From NCBI RefSeq assembly GCF_028640845.1, contig NC_080540.1:97204061-97268060 (forward strand): DNA of 64,000 nucleotides. Reading direction: 5' to 3'. Source of the stretch: Ahaetulla prasina. Lineage: Eukaryota; Chordata; Lepidosauria; Squamata; Colubridae. Of the stretch, positions 36,489 to 48,399 are shown piece by piece. The position numbers were made by a program, and so were the translations under genes. Position 1 is the first letter of the stretch, and each line of letters opens with the position of its first letter. Below the pieces are notes generated by a model. It searched no databases, was not told the DNA's origin, and saw only the letters and a program-made list of their open reading frames with translations.

Positions 36489-37391
36489 CATGTCCCAATA
36501 GCCATTATGAAAAGCAATAAAACAAGCTAAACAGCCATTATACAGGGCTAAAGATCTACTTTCAACAGTAGAAGTGGCCTTTTTTTTTTAACCTAAGCAG
36601 TCTTGGGAATGAGGTACATCTGACATTTTAATTTTATTCTCTACTTTAAAACATTGATAGAGATATATAGTATATGTGAGAAGTGTATGATTAATCAGTT
36701 TTAGCTAACATTAGCACTTCTTTGCATTAGGCAAAAATCCAGAACTGCTGGATTATGAATCTCTGAGGACAACACTGGCATTTTAGAATAGCTTAACAGA
36801 GTTTATACTGTTTTCCTTAACACTTTGTTCTTGTAACAGCTGTCATTGCTAAGTGGCTAACGACAATTACAGTATAGGTTGAGAATGATCAGGTGGTTAA
36901 ATATGTAAAAATAAGTTTTGTGTTTATAGTGAATACAGTTAGTTCTTCAATTGCTTTTTGTATATGGACACCCCTGTATTCCTCTATGTTCTTACAGTAT
37001 TAGTATTGTTGGAGAGTGGTAGAAACTGCCTACAATTCTAGGTTTCAGTAAAAATTATATAACCATAATAACTAAAACATTAATAAAGGCTGTTGAATAT
37101 ATATATAATAGAAAATTTGTCTCAACGTATCTGCACTTAGTAAAGCAAATATTTAAGCATGTAAGCTCTTGAATAATAGGTCTCCTACTATGTGCAGAAC
37201 ACATAAAAGGTCTGTAATGATGGCATTGGAAAATGATACAAAGCACCTATCTGAATATCTGTACCCATGAAGCACTAAAATAAAAAGAACAGCTGTGTTA
37301 TAATTTCTGCACAGCTCCTTAGCTGTAACACTTTCTAGAATGTTAAAATGTTGATTTATTCTGGATTCTATAAAAAAATTAAATTGAGAGC
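36489..37391. other. AT-rich DNA, no gene seen
   Basis: No exon or repeat family recognised. Confidence 0.4.
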
Positions 37392-37457
37392 AATTACAAT
37401 AATCACATACTTTCACCATCATTCTAATTGTGGTGAAAGTATGTGATTATTGTAATT
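37392..37457. repeat. perfect 27-bp inverted repeat with 12-base loop
   Basis: The left arm 37392-37418 (AATTACAATAATCACATACT...) and right arm 37431-37457 pair at all 27 positions. The loop is TCATTCTAATTG. It matches no repeat family seen elsewhere in the window and has no obvious target duplication. Confidence 0.95.
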
Positions 37458-38202
37458 TTTATTGATTCTGATATAATCCGCTTGCAAGTTGAGGCCAGTA
37501 TGTACTCCAAATTTAAAATTATTAGAGAATTATGGATATAAATGCTACCAGTTTGCTGTCAAGTAAATTTGTAAATCAAGTAATAATGTGACACTTAAGC
37601 AGACATAAGGCATTGTTACATTATTTTCATTTTTAATCCCCAAACCTTCAAAAAGTTACCCACAATTGCTTTTGCTTCTGCTGACTTGAAATGAATAAAA
37701 ATATTATCTCATTCTTAGCTGACATTGGTTTTACAGCAAGAGAAATCTCATTTCTATAAAAATGGGGGCAGGGGGAGATTCCAGGGCCTGGCACTTTACT
37801 AATCTGTCAATTTCACCCTCAATAATTTTATATAGCCTAGTGAGGATAACTTGCAAAGCCACCAAGCTTGTGTTTCTCTCATAGTGTTTGAAGCTCAGAA
37901 GCCAGGGGGACAGATAAAGCAAAATAAAAATTAAATACCTACATACATACCTAAAAATATCTCCATTATAATAATAATAATAATAGAGACACAATATCTC
38001 ACAATTGTCTCATTACTAAATATTTCAAAAAATATGAAGCAGGAGCAAGAGGTATAAAAAAACTTGCAAGTTTATGACCAATATGACATGAGGCCAGGAT
38101 ATCTGAAGAATCACCTTTCTCTGATTTTCTCCACCCACCCCCATCAGGACTGTCAGGAGAGGTGTGCCCTGACTTCCATTTATTAAGGTATATCATCTAG
38201 CA
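37458..38202. other. AT-rich DNA, no gene seen
   Basis: Only a short AAT run at about 37969-37985 was recognised. Confidence 0.4.
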
Positions 38203-38337
38203 CAGGGGTGTCAAACTCACAGTCTCACATTGTTGTCATGTGATGTATCGCAACTTTTTCCCCCTTCGCTAAACTGGGAGTGGGCGTGGCCAGCACGTGA
38301 TGCATCCAGCTCACGGGCTGCGAGTTTGACACCCCTG
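38203..38337. mobile_element. hAT-like MITE (CAGGGGTGTCAAACTC family)
   Basis: CAGGGGTGTCAAACTCACAG at the left and GCGAGTTTGACACCCCTG at the right are inverted repeats. The flanks ATCTAGCA and ACACCCAG do not form a convincing duplication, so the copy is old or rearranged. The CAGGGGTGTCAAACTC end is typical of hAT-Charlie-like elements. Confidence 0.75.
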
Positions 38338-38527
38338 ACACCCAGGAAGAGTGTCTTCCATTGTTGTACTTGCCCTCTGAATCACTATTTCCACTGAGAT
38401 CAGATAGCATCTATCTAATTGTTAGATCAGACAGCACCTATCTGATTTTTCTCCTAGATATGGGAGATAAGAGCTTAGATGAGCTTGTGAAATGTTGTTA
38501 ATTTATTGCTGATGGTTATCCTTGCTT

Positions 38528-38694
38528 TTCTTCTTCTTCTTCTTCTTCTTCTTCTTCTTCTTCTTCTTCTTCTTCTTCTTCTTCTTCTTCTTCTTCTTCT
38601 TCTTCTTCTTCTTCTTCTTCTTCTTCTTCTCCTTCTCCTTCTCCTTCTCCTTCTCCTTCTTCTTCTTCTTCTTCTTCTTCTTTTCTTTCTTTCT
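38528..38694. repeat. (CTT)n / (CCTTCT)n polypyrimidine microsatellite
   Basis: About 165 bases of pure pyrimidine: a long TTC tract, then CCTTCT variants, then TTC again, then TTTCTTTC. Poly-Leu, Phe and Glu open frames here are artefacts. It lies about 245 bp upstream of the candidate microexon. Confidence 0.98.
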
Positions 38695-38938
38695 GTTGTG
38701 TATCTATTTTCATTTTCTTAACTCTATTTATTTTTAACTGTGTTATTTTTAACTGTGTCTACTGTCCAGTCATTTTAACGAGATGGGCAACTATCTAAAT
38801 CAAATCATATAAGTAATATTAATATGTATGAATTATAAACTTTAATTACAAATGAATTTTGAAATGATCATCAAAAATTGCCCATTTTTTTAAGCAAAAT
38901 ATATAATAAAATACATATTTATATTATTTTCCTTATAG

Positions 38939-38969
38939 GAATCAAGAAGGGCTGAAGTCACAAGAAAAG
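38939..38969 (+). CDS. candidate 31-bp microexon following the signal-peptide exon
   Basis: The acceptor TTATTTTCCTTATAG and donor AAG then GTAAGC are both close to consensus. Read in phase 0, as the exon at 17149-17284 requires, it gives ESRRAEVTRK plus one base, so the next exon must begin in phase 1. The joined boundary would read GRLTQE then ESRRAEV. Exons of this size exist in secreted proteins, but a 31-bp match to splice consensus can arise by chance in a window this long. No following exon was found with confidence. Confidence 0.4.
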
Positions 38970-39595
38970 GTAAGCAAATACAAATTCTTTTTTATTATTA
39001 AGTTTAGGTAAATAGTTCTTCAATGTGAGTAAACTTAATTTGTTGTTAAAGACTAAAATGAGTTATTTGGGTTTTCAATTTGTTAGACAATGTATTTTTT
39101 TAAAAAAAAATGTTGAAATGAAAGTGTTCCCCTGATGTTTGATTTCTTGGCATGCCTTTGTAGTATGCAGTAAATTTAGAACTTTGTTGTGGCATATAAA
39201 AGTATTTTAGAGTCTCTTGAAGACCGACATAATAGTACTAGGTATTTTATCTACTGATAAAAAGACACTATTTTCAAAGTGTAGCTCAAAAACTGTATAC
39301 AGTGGTGTGTGATTGATAAATGTTTCTTTAAAGAAGAAATTTATAGAGGTATTTCTTTACAATATTGCAATATTTCTTTAAAGTATCCTGTTTGATGAGC
39401 TGCTATATTAATATAAGTGTAATTTATTTAGCAGTGAGCATCATTATTGATAATCATATAAATTCTTAATAATAAATAAATAATCCATCTTTGTTTAGCG
39501 TAGCCTTCCCAAACCTGGCAGTTGGGGATAAAATTTCTTACATCATAGTTACAGCACATTTGGATAGAAAGGCTGGACTAGTGTAAATGACTAGT
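38970..39595. other. AT-rich DNA, no gene seen
   Basis: No repeat recognised between the candidate microexon and the Sauria SINE. Confidence 0.4.
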
Positions 39596-39905
39596 AAAGG
39601 TAAAGGTTCCCCTTGCACATATGTGCCAGTTGTTCCTGACTCTAAGGGGCAGTGCTCATCTCCGTTTCAAAGCTGAAGAGCCAGAGCTGTCCAAATACCA
39701 TCTCCATGGTCATGACTAAAGGCCAAAGGTGCATGGAACGCTGTTACCTTCCCACCAAAGGTGGTCCCTATTTTTCTACTTGCATTTTTTACCTGCTTTC
39801 GAACTGCTAGGTTGACAGAAGCTGGGACAAGTAATGGGAGCTCACCCCATTACGCGGCACTAGGGATTCGAACCGCTGAACTGCCGAACTTTTGATCAAC
39901 TTAGC
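39596..39905 (-). repeat. Sauria SINE
   Basis: Reverse complement of the copy at 11093-11456: AAAGGTAAAGGTTCCCCTTG at the left (BovB-type tail), CCTTCCCACCAAAGGTGG in the middle, and GGGATTCGAACCGCTGAACTG (the B box in reverse) towards the right. The tRNA-like head is degraded at its outer end. Confidence 0.9.
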
Positions 39906-40345
39906 CACTAGCTTAATTGTGTAGTTGAGATATAAGAACAGACTTCATATTTCAGTCTTAGCCAAACTTCATTTTAACCATTTGCTTCACTTATTTTAAC
40001 TTTGGAGTGAAGGAAGCAAGTGAAACTAGTGTAGTGTAGCCTCTGCTCTGATTCTTTCTGTCAACTGCCTCTTGAGTTAAAGCCAAAACGTTATTGGCAA
40101 AATGTCAAGACTGTTGTGTGATTGGGTTTTGATTGATGGCTGGCTAAGAATGTGGAAAGAGTCTTGAAATGCTGAAGAACAGAAGCCACCCCCCCACTTT
40201 TTATCTATTCAATATGCTTTTCTTCTCCTACGAGCAAAAGGTTGCAAATTGTGGGGTTGCAGTCTGTTATGGGCTTAGGGGAGAAACAGTATTTTGAATT
40301 TCCTTTGTACAAAAGTATAGTCTTTTAATATTAATTGGCAATTGT

Positions 40346-41324
40346 CAGAGGCTGGTTGAAAACAAGGCTCTGTTTAGGCCCAGTACTCTTCAACATCTTC
40401 ATCAATGACTTGGACGAGGGGATAGATGGGGAACTCATCAAATTTGCAGATGACACCAAGTTGGCAGGACTAGCCAACACTTCAGAAGATAGGCTCAAGA
40501 TACAGAAGGATCTTGACAGACTTGAACATTGGGCACTATCTAACAAATTGAAATTCAACAATGAAAAAAGTAAGATTCTACATTTAGGCAAGTAAAACAA
40601 AATGCATAGGTACAGTATACGTGGTACCTTGCTCAATAGTAGTAACTTGAGAGTTACTGTGAGAGGGATCTTGGAATCCTAGTGGACAACCATTTAGGTA
40701 TGAACCAGCAGTGTGCAGCAGCTGCCAAAAAAAGCCAACATAGTTCTGGGCTACATAAACAGGGATAGAATCAAGATCACATGAAGTGTTAATACCACTT
40801 TATAATGCCTTGGTAAGGCCACACTTGGAATACTGTATTCAGTTTTGGTTACCACGATGTAAAAAAGATGTTGAGACTCTAGAAAGAGTGCAGAGAACAG
40901 CAACAAAGATGATTAGGGGACTGGAGGCTAAAACATATGAAGAACGGTTGCAGGAACTGGGTATGTCTAGTTTAATAAAAAGAAGGACTAGGAGACACAT
41001 GATAGCAGTGTTCCAATATCTCAGGGGTTGCCACAAAGGGGAGTCAAACTATTTTCCAAAGCACCTGAGGGTAGAACAAGAAGCAATTGGTGGAAACTAA
41101 TCAAGGAGAGAAGCAACTTAGAACTAAGGAGAAATTTCCTGACAGAACAATTAATCAGTGACTTGCCTGCAAAAGTTGTGAATGCTCCAACACTGGAAAT
41201 TTTTAAGAAGATGTTGGATAACCATTTGTCTGAAGTGGTGTAGGGTTTCCTGCCTAGGCAGGAGGTTGGACTAGAAGGCCTTCAAAGTCCCTTCCAACTC
41301 TTGTTATTCTATTCTATTCTAAAA
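40346..41324 (+). pseudogene. 5'-truncated CR1 LINE with 3' tail
   Basis: ORF 40335-40595 carries FNIFINDLDEGI, FADDTKLAG (FADD at 40443-40454) and LDRLEHWALSNKLKFN. ORF 40786-41100 carries [26 protein letters not shown] and [11 protein letters not shown]. Together these are the C-terminal half of CR1 reverse transcriptase and the segment after it. A frameshift separates them at 40596-40785. The 3' end has the CR1 signature GGTTGGACTAGAAGGCCTTC and ends in TATTCTATTCT repeats. The catalytic Asp pair is present but upstream RT motifs are missing. Confidence 0.92.
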
Positions 41325-42296
41325 TCAGCAGAGAATTTAAGGTTAACTTTTCAGTTGTGTTTAACAGATGGTCTTCTCAGGTTACAGGTTGAATAATATG
41401 TCTGTTTTTAGCAACACTTGGTTCTCAGGGTCAGGATATCCCATTCTGTTTTTATTTGTGTCAGAAGCACCTTCAAATTATATACATGTAATATTCAACA
41501 CTGAAAAATAGATATATAGCACATGTAAAAAGTATGTAAAATAAATAGGATAAAACTAAATGACATTCACCCAGCAGTGGGCCACATCATCATTTTCTTT
41601 TGCCAGCATGAGGTCTTCCTCCATACATGTTGAAGAACATCATAAGCACCACAGCATATGTAAGATGGATTGTTTTTCTCCACATTCATACAGAGGATAT
41701 CCCATACTTTAATCTCACAGAACACAATTATTTCATATTAGAAGTTTCTCGTAGGGCCCAATGGGCTTAGTTTCTACTTTTTTGAGAGTATGGAGTAGTT
41801 CATGTCTATACTTACAAAGTCGAGGTTCATAAATAGGCCAGAAAGGTAACTTAAAAAATAATATACACTACAGTTATAGGCAGGTTTTGATACCTCAGTC
41901 CACACCTCTTGCTTTACGCTACACAACTACCCATTTCATTAAATCCCTTTCTTAGAAAACTAGCATTGAACAATGACTGATACAATTATGTTTTACGATT
42001 GATCTCCTGGCATTCCTGAACTGCCTAATCTATCTAAGTTCTTTATTAAATAGATTACTACTATCTCCAGTTTTGTTTGCATAGCATTTTGAATTAAACT
42101 GCACAGTACAACATTCCTTATAATTGAAAGGTTCCATCATGAAAATAAAAACCCATTATTTGCCAGTTCTTGTGAGACATACTAGCAAAGAAGTGAAAAA
42201 TAAAAAGCTATTATTGTTGATTAATTTCAAAGGAATTTTCCAGCCTCCTCTTAGAATGCTTTGCTGTGCAGGATAAAAATGAATACGCAATAACGG
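41325..42296. other. AT-rich DNA, no gene seen
   Basis: No exon or repeat family recognised. Confidence 0.4.
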
Positions 42297-42500
42297 AGAG
42301 CCAGTTTGATGTAACAGTTAAAACATTTGGTTAGAATTCTAGTTCTACCTTAGACACAAAGTCAGCTGGGTAACCTTAGCTTGCCCTAGGAGGCAGACAA
42401 TAGGAAACAATTTTTCCTATTGAAAATCTTGCCAGGAAAACTGCAGATTTATCCAGGCAGTCTCCAGGAGTCAATATTAATTCAACAATACATATTCGCA
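42297..42500 (+). repeat. tRNA-derived SINE (GAGAGCCAGTT family)
   Basis: GAGAGCCAGTTTGATGTAAC then CAGCTGGGTAACC, AAATCTTGCCAGGAAAACTG and CAGTCTCCAGGAGTCAATATT. Same family as 32048-32235 but keeps more of the 3' end; part of the middle is diverged. Confidence 0.75.
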
Positions 42501-42682
42501 TGTGAACATTCACACATACAAATTATTAATTAATAAGAACATTTTTAATCTGATACTCTCATTACTGAAAGTCTGAAATCATACATGTAGTTATGAGTTC
42601 ATGCCTTTAGTATTGAATAATATAATTATTCAATTATATTCTTGACTAAGATTCTTGACTAAGTAGCAGAAATATAGGCATC

Positions 42683-42852
42683 CTAAAGGTGCTTTTTCAA
42701 GAGGCAACTGGATTTTCTGTTTTTTCTTCTTTGAAGACATTTTGCTTCTCATCCAAGAAGCTTCTTCAGCTCTGAAATGTCCTCAAAAAAACCAAAACAA
42801 ACAAAAAAAACCAGAAAGTCTAGTTGCCTCTTGAAAAAGCACCTTTGGTACA
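42683..42852. repeat. foldback repeat with AAGAAGCTTCTT centre
   Basis: GTGCTTTTTCAAGAGGCAAC at the left and GTTGCCTCTTGAAAAAGCAC at the right are perfect inverted 20-mers. Both arms continue with the same unit (CCAGAAAGTC / GATTTTCTG). The centre contains the palindrome AAGAAGCTTCTT. The unit resembles a repeat found downstream of some vertebrate retroelements (GATGAGAAGC followed by GTCTTCAA), but I cannot assign the family. Confidence 0.8.
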
Positions 42853-44052
42853 ACCATGACCTGGATGACTCCGAATCTCCAAAGACAGAAATACAGGCAA
42901 TTTGAAAGTACAATCATGATACAGCCATATTAGAGGCTTGAAAGTATTGTGAGAAGTACCCTTTCATGTCTCTAGGATCATCCTTCATATATTTCTGTCA
43001 GTTGTTTATTGAAAAATTAAAATTATTGTTTTGACATGGATGTTTACAAAAAAAAAAAGTTTCTTACCAATTCTTGAAAGCACTGATATTATGCATGCTG
43101 TGCTGTGCTCTTGGTTTTCTCCCACTTCCATTCACTTTATGTAAAGTATGAGCAATACTGCCTCAACAATTTATAGTGAAAGAACATGATGTTGTGAAAG
43201 AAGCCTTCAGACCTATTTTATATGTACTATAAAATGCTTATCCACTCATGTAATATATGAGCCATAATAATTGGAGAGACCAACAGCTCCCACAAACAAT
43301 AGTCTGCTATTTCAGACTATTTTTTTATTGGAAAATATAAAAAACCTAAAGCAGTGTAAAGCATTACTTGAAAAAACAACTAAGAATCAGAATAAAATGA
43401 TTTAAAATCAGCAGTGACTGCAGATGACTAACTATAGTGGCTGACTATGTTTCTTTGGTTCTAAGTTCTTTGTAAAGGAACCCCAGGATCCAAAGAATTA
43501 ACAGGTTTTTTTTATTTAACAACAACTTCCAGAGAAATGAAAACACAGATTGTGAGCAGCAATAATTTTAGAGTAGATAGCTATAAATAATGCTTTCTTT
43601 CAGCACTGAATTTTAATGATAAATACTAGCAAGGAACCAATTTTTACCCACCCCCATTCTCAGCATTTGCAGTTGTAAGTCATATTTTGCTACATTGTGT
43701 TTACTTTCATCAATCACTTTTTCCCAATACAATCTGTCAAAGTAAGCATTTCTGAATTGTAGACAGCAACATAAACAGTAGATGTAAAGAAATTCTTCAG
43801 TGCCAGTCTGAACTTTGCCTCTCTGTAATCAGAAAGTGTTTGAAGATTTACAAGCAGTGGCACTGAAGTCAAGATTGGTAAATATATGGCTGATCACAGA
43901 TAATATCCCAGGGAATTTGCTAAAAAGATCAGGAGATATATGTTATATTAGTAGACTTGGGTCACTTGTCTGCCCCTCAACTCTTCCTATGGCAATATCC
44001 TATCTAAAATATGCTGCACTTAACAACAACTGCAAAGCAATATAAATAAATA
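42853..44052. other. AT-rich DNA, no gene seen
   Basis: No exon or repeat family recognised; the 76-codon open frame at 43815 shows no motif. Confidence 0.4.
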
Positions 44053-44437
44053 CAGGTAGTCCTTGACTTAAAACAATTTGTTTAGTGGCTATTCAAAGTT
44101 ACAACTGCACTGAAAAAAGTGATTTATGACCATTTTTTACATTTACCACTGCCGCATTCCCATGGTCCTCTGATTAAAATTTGAATGCTTGACAACTGAC
44201 TCATATTTCTGATTGTTGCAGTGTCCCAGGGTCATGTGATCACCTTTTGCGACTTCTCACAAGCAAAGTCAATGGGGAAGCCAAATTCACTTAAGAACAA
44301 TATTATTAATTTAACAACGGCAGTGATTCACTGAACAAATGTGGCAAGAAAGGCATAAAATGGGCAAAATTCACTTAACTGTCTCAGTTAGCAACAGAAA
44401 TTATGGGGTCAATTGTGGTCGTAAGTTGAGGATTACT
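44053..44437 (-). mobile_element. Tigger-like MITE
   Basis: CAGGTAGTCCTTGACTTAAA at the left and GTAAGTTGAGGATTACTT at the right, with the family body in reverse (GCAAAGTCAATGGGGAAGCC). The left flank is TA; the right terminus is mutated. Confidence 0.85.
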
Positions 44438-44532
44438 TCATTTTTATATTGTTTTGTACCTCATGCTAAATTAAAATGTGGAACATTCTTGGTTTAGTGG
44501 TCACAAAACAAGTTACGTTTGTATATAAACCA

Positions 44533-44728
44533 TGACTTGTTGTTCAGTCCCTAAATCATGTCCAACTCTTTGCAACCCCATAGACCATAGTATGCCAAGC
44601 CCTCTGGCCTCCACTGTGTCCCAGAGTCTGCCAGACTCATGCCCACTGTCATCAATTACATTATCTAACCATTTCATCCTCTGTTGTCCTCTTCTCCTTT
44701 TGCCTTCAATCTATCCCAACATCAGGGT
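44533..44728 (-). pseudogene. BovB/RTE LINE 3' end fragment
   Basis: GTTGTTCAGTCCCTAAATC then ATGTCCAACTCTTTGCAACC and CCATAGACC match the reversed 3' end typical of BovB-type elements. It is more diverged than the 29-31 kb copy. Confidence 0.7.
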
Positions 44729-47700
44729 AGCTTAGTGTAAACACATTAGGGTTAAAGAAAACATGACCTTTACATGAGAACACAAGTTTCATGTGAAAGT
44801 AACAGATTTGTTTTGTGTTGAACTTCAGGAGATTTTGGGAACAGTAACAAAAAGGAGATTAAGTTGTGAAGGTCACTCCTATATTAGGACTTATTTGGGA
44901 GAGTGCTGCTCTGCAGTCAGCTGGAATTAAACTGGAAGTTCTACACAGCTTTTCTCCTGGTGCCGATATTATTCTTGGAACTTGTTTTTCATGGCCAATA
45001 TCTTTCTGTAATGTTTACTAAGACATGAAAACCATTTGGCAAATGTCTGTTCATGGGTGCATTGGCAAGTAAAGGCGGGAGGTATATTGTGGCAGAAAAA
45101 GATAGTGATTTAAAGTCTTGGTTTGTCTGATAATCCCTAACTGACGGAGTTGAATTGATAGAATAAAAGGAGAATAGATACATGTGCTGAATATGACATA
45201 GATATGTTCCAAGTGCATGACAGGACTTGGGGAGAGGAGACTCTTAACGAACCTAAAGCAGATAAGATGAATGGCCCCTTCTTCTGAATTGTCTTTTTTA
45301 TTTCTTTTTTCCAGCACTATTTTTTATAGTGGTTTTCTATTTTTTTTTATTCCAATTGTTTGGCTCACCCTCTCTCTATAGGTTCTGAAAGGAAAGATAT
45401 GAACTGAATCTATCCTTCGCTGAGGAGGAATCAGTGATGTTTAGAACAGGGAGAGCAAAACATGGCTTAGACCTCAATTAAAAAAAAATATTCCACCCCA
45501 AGATTTTGCTTGTGGAATCAGGGCAGACTCCTCTTTTTTTGAACCATTATTTTCTGTATCGTTGCCCAAGAAGTGATATAACTAATTAGGAATCAGTGTG
45601 GATGGCCTCTATGCTACTTGCTCAATGTAAATTATATGAAAAACCAAGGTAGATACTGTTCAGAGTTTACTGAAATGTTAGATAACTGCAACATACCACT
45701 TAGATATACTTAAATATATTTTAGCTTTTTTCAAGAGTGGCAGATGGTCACATTATCCAAACTAATTAGTATTACCTTTTGTGTTCCTCTTGGTTGTCAC
45801 AAAATCTAGTGACACTAAGCTCTTGACTCAGCAGTACGTGCTGCTGTTCCCTCCCATTGTTAATTCAAGTGATTTCTCTTTTTGGAGCAGTTTTGCCCTT
45901 ATTATTTTCCTATACCCTGTTTAGCTGTTCTGCAGGATTATTCATTATTATTCTGCCTTTAATGGGTGCTTGACTTATGTTCTGATTTTGCCCTATTTTT
46001 CAACTAGTGAAATAATCCTGTTTCAATTTTAGACTAGTCATTAATGTTCTTCAGAGTCCCATGGTTGTATAAAACTGAACCACAGGGTTTCACTTCCTCT
46101 TTGTGGTGTATCTGATTCTAGTTTGGTGGCCATCCAAGACATTTTATTGCTTCAGGGAAAAAACCCAAAAAACAATCTCACCTTCAATAGAGGGAATGCA
46201 CTGGTTTAATTTTAAGTCTAGCATTCTTCATTGCATCTGGATGTTACAGGCTACCTTGGAGGCATAGGATGTCTTATCTGCTTTCCATTCTTTAATAGTT
46301 GCTGCCTAGTGAGTCTGCATAATAAACCTGCCTAATGATAGGACTGGTTCTCACAGATGAAGTTGGTGCCATTCTCTAGCAGGCTATTTCTTAAACTCTA
46401 GCATCTTCATTATTTTTTAAAAAAGGAAATCTATAAAATATTGAAAATAGATAGGAATCTTTAAAATATTCAAATTACTTCCTATCGGATAAGTTAATAT
46501 TTTCTGCTAAATTTCATATTTTAGCTTCCTTTTCCATAGTGCTTTGCAAGACAGAGTAAGCAAAACATGCTATACCAATGGTGACTTATCAAAGCACCCA
46601 TTCAGTTGGCTTATTAACATTTTTAATGTCCACTTTGCACATTTATTGTGAATCTGCAAAAAAAAAGTTACTGGCTTTCTTTGCTGATGTCAATGCAGGG
46701 TATTTGGAATTCTAAAGGATGATCTACTCCTTAAAAAACAAACAAACATACATACAAACAACACATGGCTGAATAATTGTAGTCAGTTTCTCAATCTCTG
46801 CAAATAGCAGTGGTTTTCTAACCTCCATTTGTCAGCGAAGCTGCTAGATATGGCTCAGGGTCTTCGGGCATAATTATTCATTCATCCTTATTTTGCTTGC
46901 AGACATCATTCAAGAAATCGATGTCAGATGATGATTTTTTTAAAGCCAGTCAGTCAAGAAATGATCAAAGGAAAACATAGCTACAAATATGGATTTATTA
47001 ACATATGCTGCATATGTTGAATGTCTAAAATGAACACATGCCGATTTTAACAAGTGTTTGTAATGTTGATAAAGTGTCATCTGTTTTCTGGATAGAGTCT
47101 GAGGAGATATAGGGTGCCACCTGACCCTGATAACTCTAATTGGCCTTGATGTCTACTACAGGAGGCCTTGCTGTCAGCATCTGTTGTATGGTAATGCCAT
47201 TAGAAATGATGTGTGCTACTGTGATACTCCCCTAATACACACTAATTAAAATTCTAAAACACTAACGGTCCAAAAGCTAACATACTTAATTCCCTGCAAC
47301 TTTATGGGGTTGGTGATAGGAAATTAAAGTGGGAACATTTTTTTAAAAAATGGTGAGAAAGAAAGGAAACATTCTTTCTTCCAATATTGGCTCTAACATT
47401 GAATGAATTCTTTTCTAAAATACTTCCGAACATGTATCCTTGAAGCCATGCTAAAAATTTGAAGACAGAAGCAAAACCACAGTCTTTGTTTCATCTGATA
47501 ATTGAGTAGCTTAAATGGATTAGAACAATGAATCGATCCACTTTGTTCATAAATCTACACCGCATGCAGTCATAAATATTTCTTTTATTGAAAATGATAT
47601 GCCATGCTTAGAAAAAGATATTGATTTTATCAAACCAGGTTCTCTTTGTTCTTGATGTGCTGACATCTGTATATGATAAAATTCCAAATAAAACTCTTTT

Positions 47701-48399
47701 GCTCCAAAGAAACTGAATTTTTTTTTAAAAAATTTGAATTTTACCATAAACCTCTTAGAATAATAGAATCAGTGTTGAGAGAATCCATCAAGTTTCAACT
47801 TCTGCATAGTCCAAGAATTTAAATTAAACATTCTTAATCGCTGGCTAGCTTGCCCAAACACATTCAGTAAAGCAGAGCTCACACTGTCAAATTGGTCCTA
47901 CCATTTCTCTTAATGTATAATTGGAATCAAATGTAGAATTTTTTTGTAAATTAAAAACATTATTCCGTATCCAGGTATTGACCCTCTACTGCATAATACT
48001 GCGTCCATGCAGGGAAGAAATTTCACATTAAAAAATAATAATTGTAGTTATGTTAGGTTTTTTTTTACTTACTGACATGATTGAGGGAACACACTGATAC
48101 CTGCAGAGCATTCTGAGACCACAAGAATAGTAGAATTGATGACATTCTGAATGATGGGTTGTTCCCAAACACAGTCTTTGGCAAACCTATTATTATGTAT
48201 AATATTAATAATATTATATGTATGTTATTATTATTAATAATAAATACATACATACATCTATTCACATTTTCATTTGTGCATACAATATATATATACTAAT
48301 GAGATTTCCTTGAGATTTCCTTCAGGGGTGACATGAGACACTTATACTCCTCAGTAATCCTGAATAAGGTTCTTGTTTTCCACAACTTGAGAGTGATCA
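44729..48399. other. long stretch without recognisable repeats or genes
   Basis: About 3.7 kb of AT-rich DNA with no element that I can name, the longest repeat-poor stretch after 39 kb. Some parts (for example 46900-47250) could be conserved non-coding DNA, which cannot be judged from one sequence. Confidence 0.35.

Noticed and set aside
38506..38737. Poly-Leu, poly-Phe and poly-Glu open frames
   Set aside because: They are direct translations of the CTT microsatellite.
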